DNA of 59,966 nt, from positions 1 through 59,966 of the forward strand of contig JACRFB010000029.1 in assembly GCA_016218045.1 (NCBI GenBank), in the 5' to 3' direction. Below are positions 17,068-26,182 of this stretch, one piece after another. Every line of letters begins with the position of its first letter. Position 1 is the first letter of the stretch. Source of the DNA: Ignavibacteriota bacterium. Its GTDB lineage: Bacteria > Bacteroidota > Ignavibacteria > SZUA-365. The notes beneath the pieces were generated by a model. That model ran no database searches, was not told where the DNA came from, and saw only the letters and a program-made list of their open reading frames with translations. Both the position numbers and the translations under genes were made by a program.

Positions 17068-18361
17068 CCCGATACCGGCAACACTTCGGCAACCCCAGAT
17101 ACACCTCATCCTCCGCCCGGTAATGCTCCGTATCATGCCCCACCGCCGCGAGAGCCCGCTCAAGACCATCAAGATCGGGAGCGCTGTTTTTGTAGAATAC
17201 CGTGAGAACACGTGTCTCCTCATTCCACTGCGCGGTCATGACACGCGGGAATCGTGCGGCGGTTTCCTCGATACGCTCCTTGCACATGTCGCAGGCGCCG
17301 GCAACGGACAGTGTGGCGCGCGGAAGCATGGGATCGGAAATATCCGCCTCCTCGTCGACGTCCGGCCCGAGATCGAGGCTGTGCGAGAGAGAGAAAACGA
17401 GGGAGTGCTTCGTCGTGAGCTGTTCCTCGCCGTACACGTTCTTGTAGAACGGATAATTGAATTGCAACGAGGCGGTCCATGCATCGAGAAAACTCACCAC
17501 TATCTGCGGGGACACGTACCCGAGCACACCGCCGGACGAGGATATGTACGAGTACTGGTTGTTTTTCGAGAGCGGGGCGGGAAGATTGTCGATCACGCCG
17601 TTGAGCGCGCGGTCGCGGGCCTCGAGCCGCAGTTGCAGCAGCCCCTGCACGCCCGTGGTGATGCGTGCGATGCCGAGCAACGAGGCGTTGTAGAGATTGC
17701 CGTATTTGTGATAGGTGTTTTTTGTTTCGATCGCCTGCGACAGTTCGATGCTGCACAACGAAATGAGGGCGATGCCGCTGCCGGGGAATTGCTTCGTGAG
17801 CATGAGGCCGAGATTGTACCGATAATTCCCGGAGGATGGCTGGAAATCGATGGGCAGGACCACGCCGTCGTATTCCTGGTCGAAGGTGCCCACAGGCACG
17901 GTGATCCTTGCAGTCTGCGCGAGCGACAGGCCCGCCTCTTCATCCGACCACGAGTCGATCATCACACCGAGCGTTGCGTCCGACAGACCGTGTGTATACC
18001 GCGTGTAATCGCTCGCGACAAAACGCTGGGATTTGTCGAAGTAGTAGCCGAGATCGGCCGTGAGGCGCAACGCGGAGGAGAGCCCGTACGTCAATCCCAG
18101 CGAACTGTAATTGTAGCCGCTCTCGGTGTAGGTTTTGTCGAGCCGCGTTGTGCCGCGATAGTAGGTGTCGGACGAGGACAGCATGTACGAAGCCGTGATG
18201 CCCAACCGTCCCCTGCCGCCCTGCGGCAGCGCGCTGTTCGTGTTCACAGGATTGCCCGCGGTGCAGCACTGCGCCGCGCTCCGCTGCGCGGAAAGGGCGC
18301 AGAGCATCACGAGGCACAGCGCGGCGGCCTGCAGCCGCGGCGCCGCAGCGGCCGCGCTCAT
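17060..18361 (-). CDS. Outer-membrane beta-barrel protein fused to a heavy-metal-associated (HMA) domain
   Basis: 433 aa from ATG 18361, which overlaps the stop of the preceding gene (ATGA). After a signal peptide ending at RSAAQ comes CCTAGNPVNTNSALPQGGRG and about 310 residues of alternating amphipathic strands with aromatic girdles, as in transporter-like barrels of Bacteroidota (YRYNLGLMLTKQFP, SLGLTYGLSSALRLTADLGYYF). Residues ~350-430 read as an HMA domain: ATLSVAGACDMCKERIEE with the CxxC metal site, ending in LPKCCRY, a Cys pair also seen on stand-alone HMA proteins of this phylum (from memory). I infer a metal-binding outer-membrane protein, copper being most likely. The stop lies in a repeat array. 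Confidence 0.75.
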   Translation of the reverse strand: MSAAAAAPRLQAAALCLVMLCALSAQRSAAQCCTAGNPVNTNSALPQGGRGRLGITASYMLSSSDTYYRGTTRLDKTYTESGYNYSSLGLTYGLSSALRLTADLGYYFDKSQRFVASDYTRYTHGLSDATLGVMIDSWSDEEAGLSLAQTARITVPVGTFDQEYDGVVLPIDFQPSSGNYRYNLGLMLTKQFPGSGIALISLCSIELSQAIETKNTYHKYGNLYNASLLGIARITTGVQGLLQLRLEARDRALNGVIDNLPAPLSKNNQYSYISSSGGVLGYVSPQIVVSFLDAWTASLQFNYPFYKNVYGEEQLTTKHSLVFSLSHSLDLGPDVDEEADISDPMLPRATLSVAGACDMCKERIEETAARFPRVMTAQWNEETRVLTVFYKNSAPDLDGLERALAAVGHDTEHYRAEDEVYLGLPKCCRYRGE

Positions 18362-18999
18362 TTGCCTATCGTAAGCTGCAGGGTCTTTGTATCGCTCCCC
18401 ATCCCGTTGCTCACGCGGCAGGTCAGGGTGCGTGTGCCGGCACAGGCGGGTGTGGCGGTGTAGGTGGCCCGGCTGCTGTCGGCGGGATTGATGGATACCA
18501 CGCCGCAGTCGGCTTCCCAGGCGTATTTCAACTGTCCGCCTATCGCGTAACACACCAGCGAAGCGGTCTCGCCGGTCGAGGAGTTGAGCGCGGTTTTATC
18601 GGTCTGCAGCGCGATGATCTCGGGCACGTTCACCGCTTCGAGAATGGTGATGATGATGGTTTTCGACACGCTGCCCTGAGAATTCGATACCGTGCAGGTG
18701 ATCGTCTTCTCGCCAACACAGCAGGCGGATCCGTTAAAACTCACTTTCGAGCGCGACGGGTTTAATGGAATGATGTCGCCCAGATCCACCGCCCACTTAT
18801 ATGTCAGATTCCCGCCCCGCGCCTCGCAGGTGATGATCGCCGGATCCTGTCCGCCATAGAGTATCTGCAGCTTTTCGGCCGTGAGACTCAGGATTTCGGG
18901 GGGGCCCGTCTCGGCGTTGGGATCGGTGGGTGCTGCGTCCTTGGAACATCCGAGAACGAGGGTGCAGAGTGCGGCGGCGAGAAGGACTTTCATGTTCAT
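18358..18999 (-). CDS. Lipoprotein with two Ig/PKD-like domains
   Basis: 213 aa from ATG 18999 (ATG 18993 possible). Lipobox in LCTLVLGC. The rest is two similar ~95-residue beta-sandwich repeats: EIISL..AEKLQ...GGNLTYKWAVDLGD...CTVSNSQGS and EIIALQTDKTA...GGQLKYAWEADCG...CRVSNGMGS, each with a Cys pair. It lies between the DUF2318-T9SS gene and the HMA-barrel gene and is coupled to the latter by ATGA overlap, so a shared envelope task is likely. Specific function unknown. Confidence 0.8.
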   Translation of the reverse strand: MNMKVLLAAALCTLVLGCSKDAAPTDPNAETGPPEILSLTAEKLQILYGGQDPAIITCEARGGNLTYKWAVDLGDIIPLNPSRSKVSFNGSACCVGEKTITCTVSNSQGSVSKTIIITILEAVNVPEIIALQTDKTALNSSTGETASLVCYAIGGQLKYAWEADCGVVSINPADSSRATYTATPACAGTRTLTCRVSNGMGSDTKTLQLTIGK

Positions 19000-19036
19000 G
19001 GCGGGGGTCGGAAAATTCTGGTTCACGGAATCGGGA

Positions 19037-19744
19037 TCAGTAGAGGAGGAAGCCGCGCGTCTCGAGCGAAACACCCTGGCGGACAACTAGCAGATACGCC
19101 CCGGCTGCAAGACGCGACACATCGAACGACACCGAGCGGGAGGCCTGCTCCGCATTCATCAGCACGCGGCCGTTCATCGACACGATCTGGAAGCCGCGCG
19201 GCGCGTCGTCGGGCAGCGTCACCGACAGCGTGCGCCGATCGCGCACGGCTACATCGAAGCCGCGTGACACGGGCGGCGTGTCCACACCGGTCACACTTTC
19301 GATCGGGAAGTAATAGAGTCCGGTGAGCAGATCCGCGACGGTGATCACCACCTGATCGCCCTGCAGCGAGTGTGGCAGGTAGCCCGGATTGCATGTTCCC
19401 GCCGTGCCCGGGTTCCCGAGACCGTCGATCGGGAAACGGTTGCCGCAGTTGTTGCAGCGCAACATGGTGCCGTTCTGCGAGTAACCTTTGTCCGCCGAGT
19501 AACAGACGTCACAGGCGTTGAACACGGTCTTGATTTCCCCGTTGGAGGCACGCACGAGGATGTATTCAAGCTCCTTCTTCTGCGTGGGCGACAACATGTG
19601 CCGGTACGAGTAATACTTTGCCGTTGCGGTCACATCGGCCGCGGGATGCGACACTTGCTGCGACAGGAGGGACGGCACACAACAGGCCGCGCCGATGAAC
19701 AGGACCAATACGGCGCGCAACATGCGAGGAAACAGAAAGGACAT
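19037..19744 (-). CDS. DUF2318-type protein with T9SS C-terminal domain
   Basis: 235 aa from ATG 19744 (MSFLFPRMLRAVLVLFIGAA, signal peptide ending at LLSQQ). Residues ~45-130 match the Cys-rich DUF2318 domain: KYYSYR, ILVRASNGEIKTVFNACDVC, GTMLRCNNCGNRFPIDGLG, CNPGYLP; two CxxC pairs plus one Cys. In other bacteria DUF2318 is linked to Ftr1-type iron permeases. The last ~70 residues (FQIVSMNGRVLMN, LAAGAYLLVV) are a T9SS type A sorting domain. The combination suggests a surface-exposed metal-binding protein, first in an operon with an Ig-like lipoprotein and an HMA-barrel protein. Confidence 0.8.
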   Translation of the reverse strand: MSFLFPRMLRAVLVLFIGAACCVPSLLSQQVSHPAADVTATAKYYSYRHMLSPTQKKELEYILVRASNGEIKTVFNACDVCYSADKGYSQNGTMLRCNNCGNRFPIDGLGNPGTAGTCNPGYLPHSLQGDQVVITVADLLTGLYYFPIESVTGVDTPPVSRGFDVAVRDRRTLSVTLPDDAPRGFQIVSMNGRVLMNAEQASRSVSFDVSRLAAGAYLLVVRQGVSLETRGFLLY

Positions 19745-20013
19745 GGGGGACTCCGCGTAGAGTATGGGAGTGAAGGAAATACACAGATGTATCGCGGCGG
19801 GACTGCGGAACACGGCAAGGAGCGGAAAAAGTCTCCTTACTGTGTCCTAAATCTAAAATGATCGCTGCTGATAATCAAGTACTCGGATCAACTATTGCTA
19901 GGACCTACTCCTTCACCGCCCCTCCCCCGCACACACCGCCGGCCGGTCCATCGCAGCGTGATCTTCATCGGAGGCGGCGAGGGGAGTTCCGCGTGAGATC
20001 CCTCCACGCCCCC

Positions 20014-20457
20014 CTATGCGTTATCCGGAGGCGGCTCGTTGATGAGAGCCCAGAACACACCCAGATCCTGCACGGCGTCCATAAAGGACTGGAAGCCCAC
20101 CGGCTTGACCACAAAGGCGTTGACACCGGCCGCATAACATTGCCGTAGATCCGGATCCTCTCGCGAGGATGTCAGCATGACAATCGGGATCATGCTCAAT
20201 GTGGCATCGGCACGGATCGTACGCAGCGCGGTTATTCCGTCCATGCGCGGCATCTTGATATCCAGCAGAATCACCGCGGGATTTCCCGTGATTCGGTTGG
20301 CATACCGGCCCGTGCAACGCAGGTACTCGAGCGCTTCAATCCCGTCGCGGGCAGTGACAACCCTGTTCAACAAACCCCTGTTCTTCAGAGCGGCGAGTGT
20401 CAATTCGATATCTTTTGTGTTGTCTTCCACTAACAGAATGTTTTTTAGGAGCGTCAT
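20014..20457 (-). CDS. Single-domain response regulator (Rcp1/CheY-like)
   Basis: 147 aa, receiver domain only: acidic pocket ILLVEDN, phospho-acceptor Asp in VILLDIKMPRMDG, Thr/Ser in VMLTSS, Lys in VVKPVGF. Start ATG 20457 overlaps the stop of the histidine kinase gene (ATGA), so it is the kinase's cognate partner. The long beta4 loop is typical of Rcp1-type regulators paired with phytochrome-like or PAS kinases. No output domain; it must act through protein contacts. Confidence 0.92.
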   Translation of the reverse strand: MTLLKNILLVEDNTKDIELTLAALKNRGLLNRVVTARDGIEALEYLRCTGRYANRITGNPAVILLDIKMPRMDGITALRTIRADATLSMIPIVMLTSSREDPDLRQCYAAGVNAFVVKPVGFQSFMDAVQDLGVFWALINEPPPDNA

Positions 20458-23400
20458 GATGCCCGATCCTCTTGCTTAGGAATCGTGAAATAAAACCGCG
20501 CTCCTGCGTCGGGCTCCGCGTATGCCCAGGTGCGTCCGCCATGTTTGAAGACGATGCGTCGGACGTTCGCGAGACCGATCCCTGTCCCTTCGAATTCCTC
20601 GAGTGTGTGAAGCCGTTGAAACACGCCAAACAGCTTGTCTGCGTACTGCATGTCGAAGCCGACGCCATTGTCCGCAACCACAAATTCATACTCGTGCTCA
20701 CTCTCACGCACACGTATGTCAATTGTCGCCACTTCGCGGGTCCCTGTAAACTTGATCGCGTTACCCAACAGATTCAGCCAGACAAGCTGCAGGAGCGACC
20801 GGTCTCCTCGTACAGTGGGCAGATGGGCAATGTTCCAGTCGATACGCCGTTCCGTATCGGTGGGACGTATAAAATCCAACGCTTGGCTCAACACCTCGTT
20901 CATGTCGACATCCGACTCGTGCATCTCCTGCCTGCCGGTCCGGGAGAATTGCAGAAGATCATCGATCAAGGTCCCCATGCGGCTTGCCGAATCCGAGACC
21001 GTGTCGAGGTAGTGCATCCCGGTCTCCGACAGCGCGGACGTTTCGCTCTCGAGCAGCAGATTGACAAAACCGCTGATGTGCCGCAACGGCGCCCGCAGAT
21101 CATGCGAGACGGAATACGAAAACGATTCGAGTTCACGATTCGCCTCCTCCAACTGCGCCGTGCGGTGGCGCACACGAAGTTCCAGTTCGGCGGCGTACCG
21201 CGATCGTTCCTCGAGCATGCGTGATTGTTCGATCGCGATGGTAATCTGATCGGCGACTTCCTCGGCCACAGCCACTTCTTCCGTTGTGGCGTGGGATCCC
21301 TCAGTCCACCGTAATACCAGGACACCTCTGAGGCCCTGCGCTGAGCGTAATGGGACCAGAATCTTCGACGCCTGTTCCTCCTCTGCCGGCAACTCGCTAC
21401 GATCCGGCTTGGGCCAAGCTCGTACGTCGCCGCGTGCCTCCGCATCCATCTCAAGTGTGGTGAGAATGTCGTGAAGTTCCTGCAGTCGCTCCGGCGCGGG
21501 TGGCCCAATCTCTCCAGCTTCACAATCAACCGAAAATACCTGTAACTCGGCGGTGTCCTGTGAGTACACTCCCGCGTCGATGGAATGGCAGAAAAGCAGA
21601 TCCTTCAACTGGCGTAACGCCACCTTGATGAGTGCATTGGGAGAATCGAGCGCCTGGAGAATCCTCTGATCGAGCGTGTGCAGATTCCGTAGCCGCTCCG
21701 TGTGCCGACGCAACGAATCCACACTCCTGCGCCTGTCGATCTCTTTCCAGACCGAATCCATAAGAATGGTAAGCTGCAGGATGTCCGAATGATCGTAGTC
21801 CGACGTTTTATTCCCCATGCCCACGACGGCAACTATTTTCCCCTCAAAAAAAACAGGAATAGTGAGAAATCGCCGCAGAGGCAGGTGCCCTTCGGGATAG
21901 CCCTTCTTGTGTGGATTGGGCGCCTCATACTCGTTGACAAGTATCGGTTTCCTCTGCCGGACCGCCTCCCCCCACAGACCGGTGTTCTCGAGTGAATACA
22001 CCGTCTGGGGATTGGCTACGGAACAATTCGGCATAACGGATCCGGACCAGGAATTCAGCGTGAGTTCCCTTCTGGTTTCATCGTAGTAGTAGATGTACCC
22101 GATCTCGCTCTCGAGCATGTCCAGGGCCGCCTCGAGCGTGATATCCAAGAGTTCCTTCGTATCCGCGGCATCGGATTGTAGTATCGCGAGAAGGGTCTCG
22201 AGGCGCCGTTGATGCAGGCGTGCCCGCGATTCCGCGCGCTTGCGTTCACTGATATCGCGGACGATGGCCCACATGCCGACGGGTTCGCCCGCATCGTCCC
22301 TCATGAGGACGGTGTGTAACTCCACCGGGATCACCGTGCCGTCGGCGCGTATGTACTCCTTTTCATAGACGTCGGAGAATCCGCGAACAAGTATCTGATT
22401 CTCCACAAGATTTTTCTCGAACACATGCCAGGTTTCGGGCGTGATTTCGGGATACGATTTCCCGAGCACCTCGTCCATCGAATATCCGAGGATGTTGGCA
22501 TAGCTCTCATTACACTCGACGATTTTGCCGTCCATGGTCACGTACACAAAACCGTCGATCATACTCTCGTGCAGCTTGCGGTATTTCCCTTCCACACGCG
22601 ACAGTGCGTCCCGTGCGTGCACCTGTGCCGTAAGGTCAAGCCCGAACTTGTAATGCCTCTCTCCGTAATCGACGAACCACCATGAGATGATCTTTTCGGT
22701 TCCATCCCTGCATGTGACCGTCGTCTCGAAGGGTTCACCTGGAATGTGTGCCGCCTGTGTTACCTGCATGCGTCTTCCCCATTCCGTCGCGACGAGGGTA
22801 CGGTAGGTCGAGTCGGGATACGCGTGCTGCCACCATTCTTCGAGCGTGGGGATCTCTTCCATCGAGTACCCGAACATCCGCGAAAATGCGGGATTGATAT
22901 AGATCGTTCGTTGTTCCTCTTCCGCCTGACGCGAGATATATAACGCAACGGGAGTGGTTTCCTCAACGGCACGAAATTGCAATTCACTAGCAACGAGCGC
23001 TTGAAGTGCGCGGTTCTGTTCTGTGATGTCCGCGATCGCGGTGAGAAAAAACGGCATGCCGGATCTCTGAATAATACAGGATGAAACCAATGCATGCATC
23101 GTGCTCCCGTGCTTGCGCCGGAACTCGAGTTCCATCCCGTGAACGGAGCCCTGATTCAATATCGACGCGGTCAGATGATCTCGATCCTGACTGCGCGGAT
23201 ACACGCCAAGGTCCAGCGCAGTTCGGTCTATGATTTCGTCGTGCTCATATTCACTGTCGTGCAGAAAGGCCGTGTTGACCTCCACAAAGCGACCGGTCTT
23301 AATGTCTGTAATGGCCATTGCCACCGGGCTGTTCTGGAACAATGCGGCAAAATTGTGTTCGGATTCTCGCAGTGCTGCCTCGGCGGTTTTCCTCGCGCTG

Positions 23401-23888
23401 ATGTCGACGATGGTCGTTATAAAGTGCAACGGGGTGCCGTGGATATCGTACCGCAATGTCGTACTCAGATCGACCCACACGACGTGTCCGTCTTTGTGGA
23501 TGTAGCGCTTTTCCCACCGTAGCGTTGTCTGCTTCCCTGCGAGAAGGATATCGATGTTGAGTCTGTCGGCGGCGTGATCGTCGGGGTGTGTGATATCGAT
23601 CCACTTCTTGCCGGAAAGTTCCTGGCGAGAGTAGCCCATCATTGTGCAGAATGTGTCGTTCACATGCAGCCCGCCCTGCATGTCGGTGAGTGAGACACCA
23701 ACGGGCATGTGGTTGTACACGTCGAGCCAGACGTCGGCGCTGCGATCGGTTCCCGGATCAAATCCGAAGGCACCTCCCGATCCGTTCTGTGGAAGACCGT
23801 CCCGCACAGTCTCCCCGGCGACACTCGACCGGGTGTTACAAATTTTCTCTGCGTTGGCGCTGCGCAGCTCTTCCCCTGTTGCACTCAT
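20454..23888 (-). CDS. Multi-PAS/GAF sensor histidine kinase
   Basis: 1144 aa from ATG 23888, chosen for its GGAGGTTTC site. From N- to C-terminus: a chain of PAS/PAC modules (about residues 55-560; phrases such as YNHMPVGVSLTDMQGGLHVN, FQNSPVAMAITDIKTGRFVEVN, EYIRADGTVIPVELHTVLMRDDAGEPVGMWAIVRDIS), two GAF-like domains (about 570-880), a HisKA dimerisation domain with H-box SYSVSHDLRAPLR (His near 923), and HATPase_c with N-box LLGNAIKF and G-box EGTGIGL. No membrane segment, so a cytosolic sensor. No GAF chromophore Cys was identified. Coupled to the receiver gene downstream. Confidence 0.92.
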   Translation of the reverse strand: MSATGEELRSANAEKICNTRSSVAGETVRDGLPQNGSGGAFGFDPGTDRSADVWLDVYNHMPVGVSLTDMQGGLHVNDTFCTMMGYSRQELSGKKWIDITHPDDHAADRLNIDILLAGKQTTLRWEKRYIHKDGHVVWVDLSTTLRYDIHGTPLHFITTIVDISARKTAEAALRESEHNFAALFQNSPVAMAITDIKTGRFVEVNTAFLHDSEYEHDEIIDRTALDLGVYPRSQDRDHLTASILNQGSVHGMELEFRRKHGSTMHALVSSCIIQRSGMPFFLTAIADITEQNRALQALVASELQFRAVEETTPVALYISRQAEEEQRTIYINPAFSRMFGYSMEEIPTLEEWWQHAYPDSTYRTLVATEWGRRMQVTQAAHIPGEPFETTVTCRDGTEKIISWWFVDYGERHYKFGLDLTAQVHARDALSRVEGKYRKLHESMIDGFVYVTMDGKIVECNESYANILGYSMDEVLGKSYPEITPETWHVFEKNLVENQILVRGFSDVYEKEYIRADGTVIPVELHTVLMRDDAGEPVGMWAIVRDISERKRAESRARLHQRRLETLLAILQSDAADTKELLDITLEAALDMLESEIGYIYYYDETRRELTLNSWSGSVMPNCSVANPQTVYSLENTGLWGEAVRQRKPILVNEYEAPNPHKKGYPEGHLPLRRFLTIPVFFEGKIVAVVGMGNKTSDYDHSDILQLTILMDSVWKEIDRRRSVDSLRRHTERLRNLHTLDQRILQALDSPNALIKVALRQLKDLLFCHSIDAGVYSQDTAELQVFSVDCEAGEIGPPAPERLQELHDILTTLEMDAEARGDVRAWPKPDRSELPAEEEQASKILVPLRSAQGLRGVLVLRWTEGSHATTEEVAVAEEVADQITIAIEQSRMLEERSRYAAELELRVRHRTAQLEEANRELESFSYSVSHDLRAPLRHISGFVNLLLESETSALSETGMHYLDTVSDSASRMGTLIDDLLQFSRTGRQEMHESDVDMNEVLSQALDFIRPTDTERRIDWNIAHLPTVRGDRSLLQLVWLNLLGNAIKFTGTREVATIDIRVRESEHEYEFVVADNGVGFDMQYADKLFGVFQRLHTLEEFEGTGIGLANVRRIVFKHGGRTWAYAEPDAGARFYFTIPKQEDRAS

Positions 23889-24251
23889 GAAACCTCCGAA
23901 CACAAAGGTCGCGAGTGGGTTCACACTCTATGTGCAGCATCCGCAATGGATGGATGGTTGCTGCCGTCTGCAGAAGCCGACAATTGCGCAAGGTGCTCCG
24001 GGTCGGTCAGGATCGGGCGAGTGAATCCGGTACGTACGTCAGCCCCATTTGCCGATATGTAACCTAGTGATCGTCACTGCCAAACGCAACATGTTTTTGG
24101 ATACATAGGCGACACTGTTCGTCGGCTCCCGAACCGCCCCGGGTAGTGTTGTACATAGTGCCCGTCCGTCAACGATAATAAGTATCACCCTCTGATACCG
24201 GATCTTGGGCCCGTACCCTCGATCTTGTGTCTACACATACGTGGAGGAATC

Positions 24252-25487
24252 GTGATCGGCATTATTCCGCTGTCGTGGACAGCACCACCCTCGCGCCTGC
24301 TGCAGGACCCGCGTTCGGCTGAATCACGGTCCGGCGCTTTGGGACTGCTGCTGCTCGAGGAAGCGGCCTTTGTTGCTCGCACCCTGGCTCACCGCTTCCC
24401 CGGCCTGGAGCTGATCGACATCACCGAGGTGTTTCACGACGCGCAGCCGGCGGAGTTTCTCGAGGATGTGTGTTCGATACAAAATATAATGTTCGATAAC
24501 AACGGGATCCCGGTCTTCACCGCGGTCCTGCGATCGACCGCGGAGTACGCGCTTGTCGCCGATGCGGCGGTGTGTGTCTGGGAAGTGCAGCGCCTCGCCG
24601 AAACTGTGCGCTGGCAGGATGTGTACAGCCGTTTTCTTGATGAATGTATGCGCACCGGCGTCGTGTCCTCGTTTACCGCCGGCAGGGGCGCCTCCTTGGC
24701 GGCCGACAGTGAGGATATGTGGAAACGGGTGCTGGCGCATCTGCGCTCGGGCGTGTTCCACCTCGTGCTGCTGGTGCTGGAATTGCCCGACGGTTTCGCC
24801 CAGCGGCTGACGAGTGTGCTGACGTGCTGCGGACTTCGGCTGGCGGACGTGCTTCTGACGGATATTGATCCGTCGGCGTATTCATCCGCTCCACGATCCA
24901 CGGCCGTGCTCTCACTGCTGGAGGTGGATCCGGTGAATATCCACGATGGCCGCGTGCCTGTGCGTATCGAAGGGGATACCGTGGAATCACGCGCGGAGAA
25001 ATTACGACTGCAGCTCCATGAAGGTTTTTGGGACGAGGAGAGTCTGCTTCGCGAGGCGGCGGATTCGATCCGTGGCGGGGTGTCGGGCGAGGTGGATGAG
25101 GACACGGCGCGCAGGCATGCCTGCGTTGTGTACCCGCGGATGATACTCGATATTATTCGTGAGGAAGGATTCACGTGTATCTGGGGAAGGCGCGGGAGGC
25201 CGGCGAGTTTCAGCGTGCGTCGTGTGAGTCCCGTTGGTGAAAACGCGAGTCTGCTCTTCGTCAGTGACAACCTGGTGCTGCGTCCACGCTGCGGCGAGGA
25301 CGGGCGGATACTTCCCTCCCTGCGCGCGGAGGCCAGGCCCTTGCTGGATCGACTCAAGATACGTCAGGAGAATAGACCCGGGTGGGTGTCCTGGACGTTG
25401 GTCGGCTGGCCGCATCCCGATACGGAAGCCGCTCGCGCGGACCTCAGGGAGCTGCTGCGGCTCATTCTGCGGCATGCGCGGGAATAA
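24252..25487 (+). CDS. Hypothetical protein, unrecognised
   Basis: 411 aa when started at GTG 24252, which has GGAGG four bases upstream; a longer start at 24225 lacks a site. No family recognised. The protein is soluble, Leu/Arg-rich, with a helical N-terminal half (LLEEAAFVARTLAHRFPGLELIDI) and a central VLLVLELPDGFAQRL strand-helix. Divergent from the histidine kinase across a 363-bp gap (23889-24251), in which I see no gene and only an unassigned promoter region. Confidence 0.75.
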   Translation: MIGIIPLSWTAPPSRLLQDPRSAESRSGALGLLLLEEAAFVARTLAHRFPGLELIDITEVFHDAQPAEFLEDVCSIQNIMFDNNGIPVFTAVLRSTAEYALVADAAVCVWEVQRLAETVRWQDVYSRFLDECMRTGVVSSFTAGRGASLAADSEDMWKRVLAHLRSGVFHLVLLVLELPDGFAQRLTSVLTCCGLRLADVLLTDIDPSAYSSAPRSTAVLSLLEVDPVNIHDGRVPVRIEGDTVESRAEKLRLQLHEGFWDEESLLREAADSIRGGVSGEVDEDTARRHACVVYPRMILDIIREEGFTCIWGRRGRPASFSVRRVSPVGENASLLFVSDNLVLRPRCGEDGRILPSLRAEARPLLDRLKIRQENRPGWVSWTLVGWPHPDTEAARADLRELLRLILRHARE

Positions 25488-25607
25488 GGTATGTTTGTGA
25501 TGCTTCGTGTATGTATGGATTCGATTCGCTCCAGATATTCAAGCCCACATATCGTTTGATGAGCTCGGACACATAGACACTGTGCAGTGTTATCTCCTGG
25601 ATGTCTC

Positions 25608-25641
25608 CTCCTTTCTTTTGTCTTGAAACAAAAGAAAGGAG
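25608..25641. terminator. A/T-rich 14-bp stem hairpin
   Basis: CTCCTTTCTTTTGT (25608-25621) pairs perfectly with 25628-25641 around a 6-nt CTTGAA loop. It lies ~120 bp after the gene ending at 25487 and directly precedes the nested inverted-repeat element. The stem is its own A/T tract, so it could stop transcription in either direction. Confidence 0.5.
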
Positions 25642-25662
25642 CAAAGAAAAATTCAAGACTGT

Positions 25663-25796
25663 AGAAAAATTCCGGCCAAAATCTCGCGCCGTCTCGCGGC
25701 GGATGCAAACTCGCCCCGCGACCGCAAGCGGCCGCGGGTCTCAAACAAGCATCCGCCCTTGCTCGCCGGCCACGGATTTTGGCTCGTAATTTTTCT
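25663..25796. repeat. Nested inverted-repeat element (three stacked stems)
   Basis: Outer stem: AGAAAAATT (25663-25671) and GGCCAAAATC (25674-25683) pair with 25775-25784 and 25788-25796. Middle stem: GCGGATGC (25699-25706) with GCATCCGC (25749-25756). Inner hairpin: CCCGCG and CCGC (25715-25725) with GCGG and CGCGGG (25728-25738). The whole folds as one compact cruciform or RNA about 134 nt long. No ORF of its own is convincing. Confidence 0.55.
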
Positions 25797-25872
25797 CAGG
25801 TCGGGGTGGGGTCTGCTGAGGGCGGTGGTGTTGGTGTGAGGCGGTGGGGTCTGCTGCGTGTGTGTTTCGTAG

Positions 25873-26024
25873 CCACGTGACACGTTGCCACGTTTCACGT
25901 GGCCAAGTAGCAAAGTAGCGAAGTAGTCTCCTGCCTCCTTCCTCCTGCCTCCTCACACACATCCAGCAGATCCATCTACCATCTACCCAGCTACCCAGCT
26001 ACCCAGCTACCCAGCTACCACACG
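25873..26024. repeat. Composite heptamer arrays
   Basis: ACGTG-type and AAGTAGC-type 7/8-bp units (25873-25926) are followed by four TCCTGCC-type heptamers, the phrase CCAGCAGATCCATCTACC and CAGCTACC octamers. This is the third copy of the block order seen at 9327-9448 and 16940-17060, and the rightmost heptamer array in the window. The 25488-26182 gap otherwise holds no gene. Confidence 0.7.
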
Positions 26025-26182
26025 GGTAATTGTATGTACGTGGTGACACGTATTGCGGAGACGTGAAGGTCCACCCATATTCGTACATCACAAGCCCATT
26101 ATGGCTATGGTCGCACCTTCACAGTTCCAAAAAGGGAGAGGAACTGTTCACATTATTCGCGATATCACAACCGGAGGGTCAG

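Noticed and set aside
25608-25796. Retron or group II intron RNA
   Set aside because: Nested stems alone do not match msr/msd or intron domains, and no reverse transcriptase gene is present.
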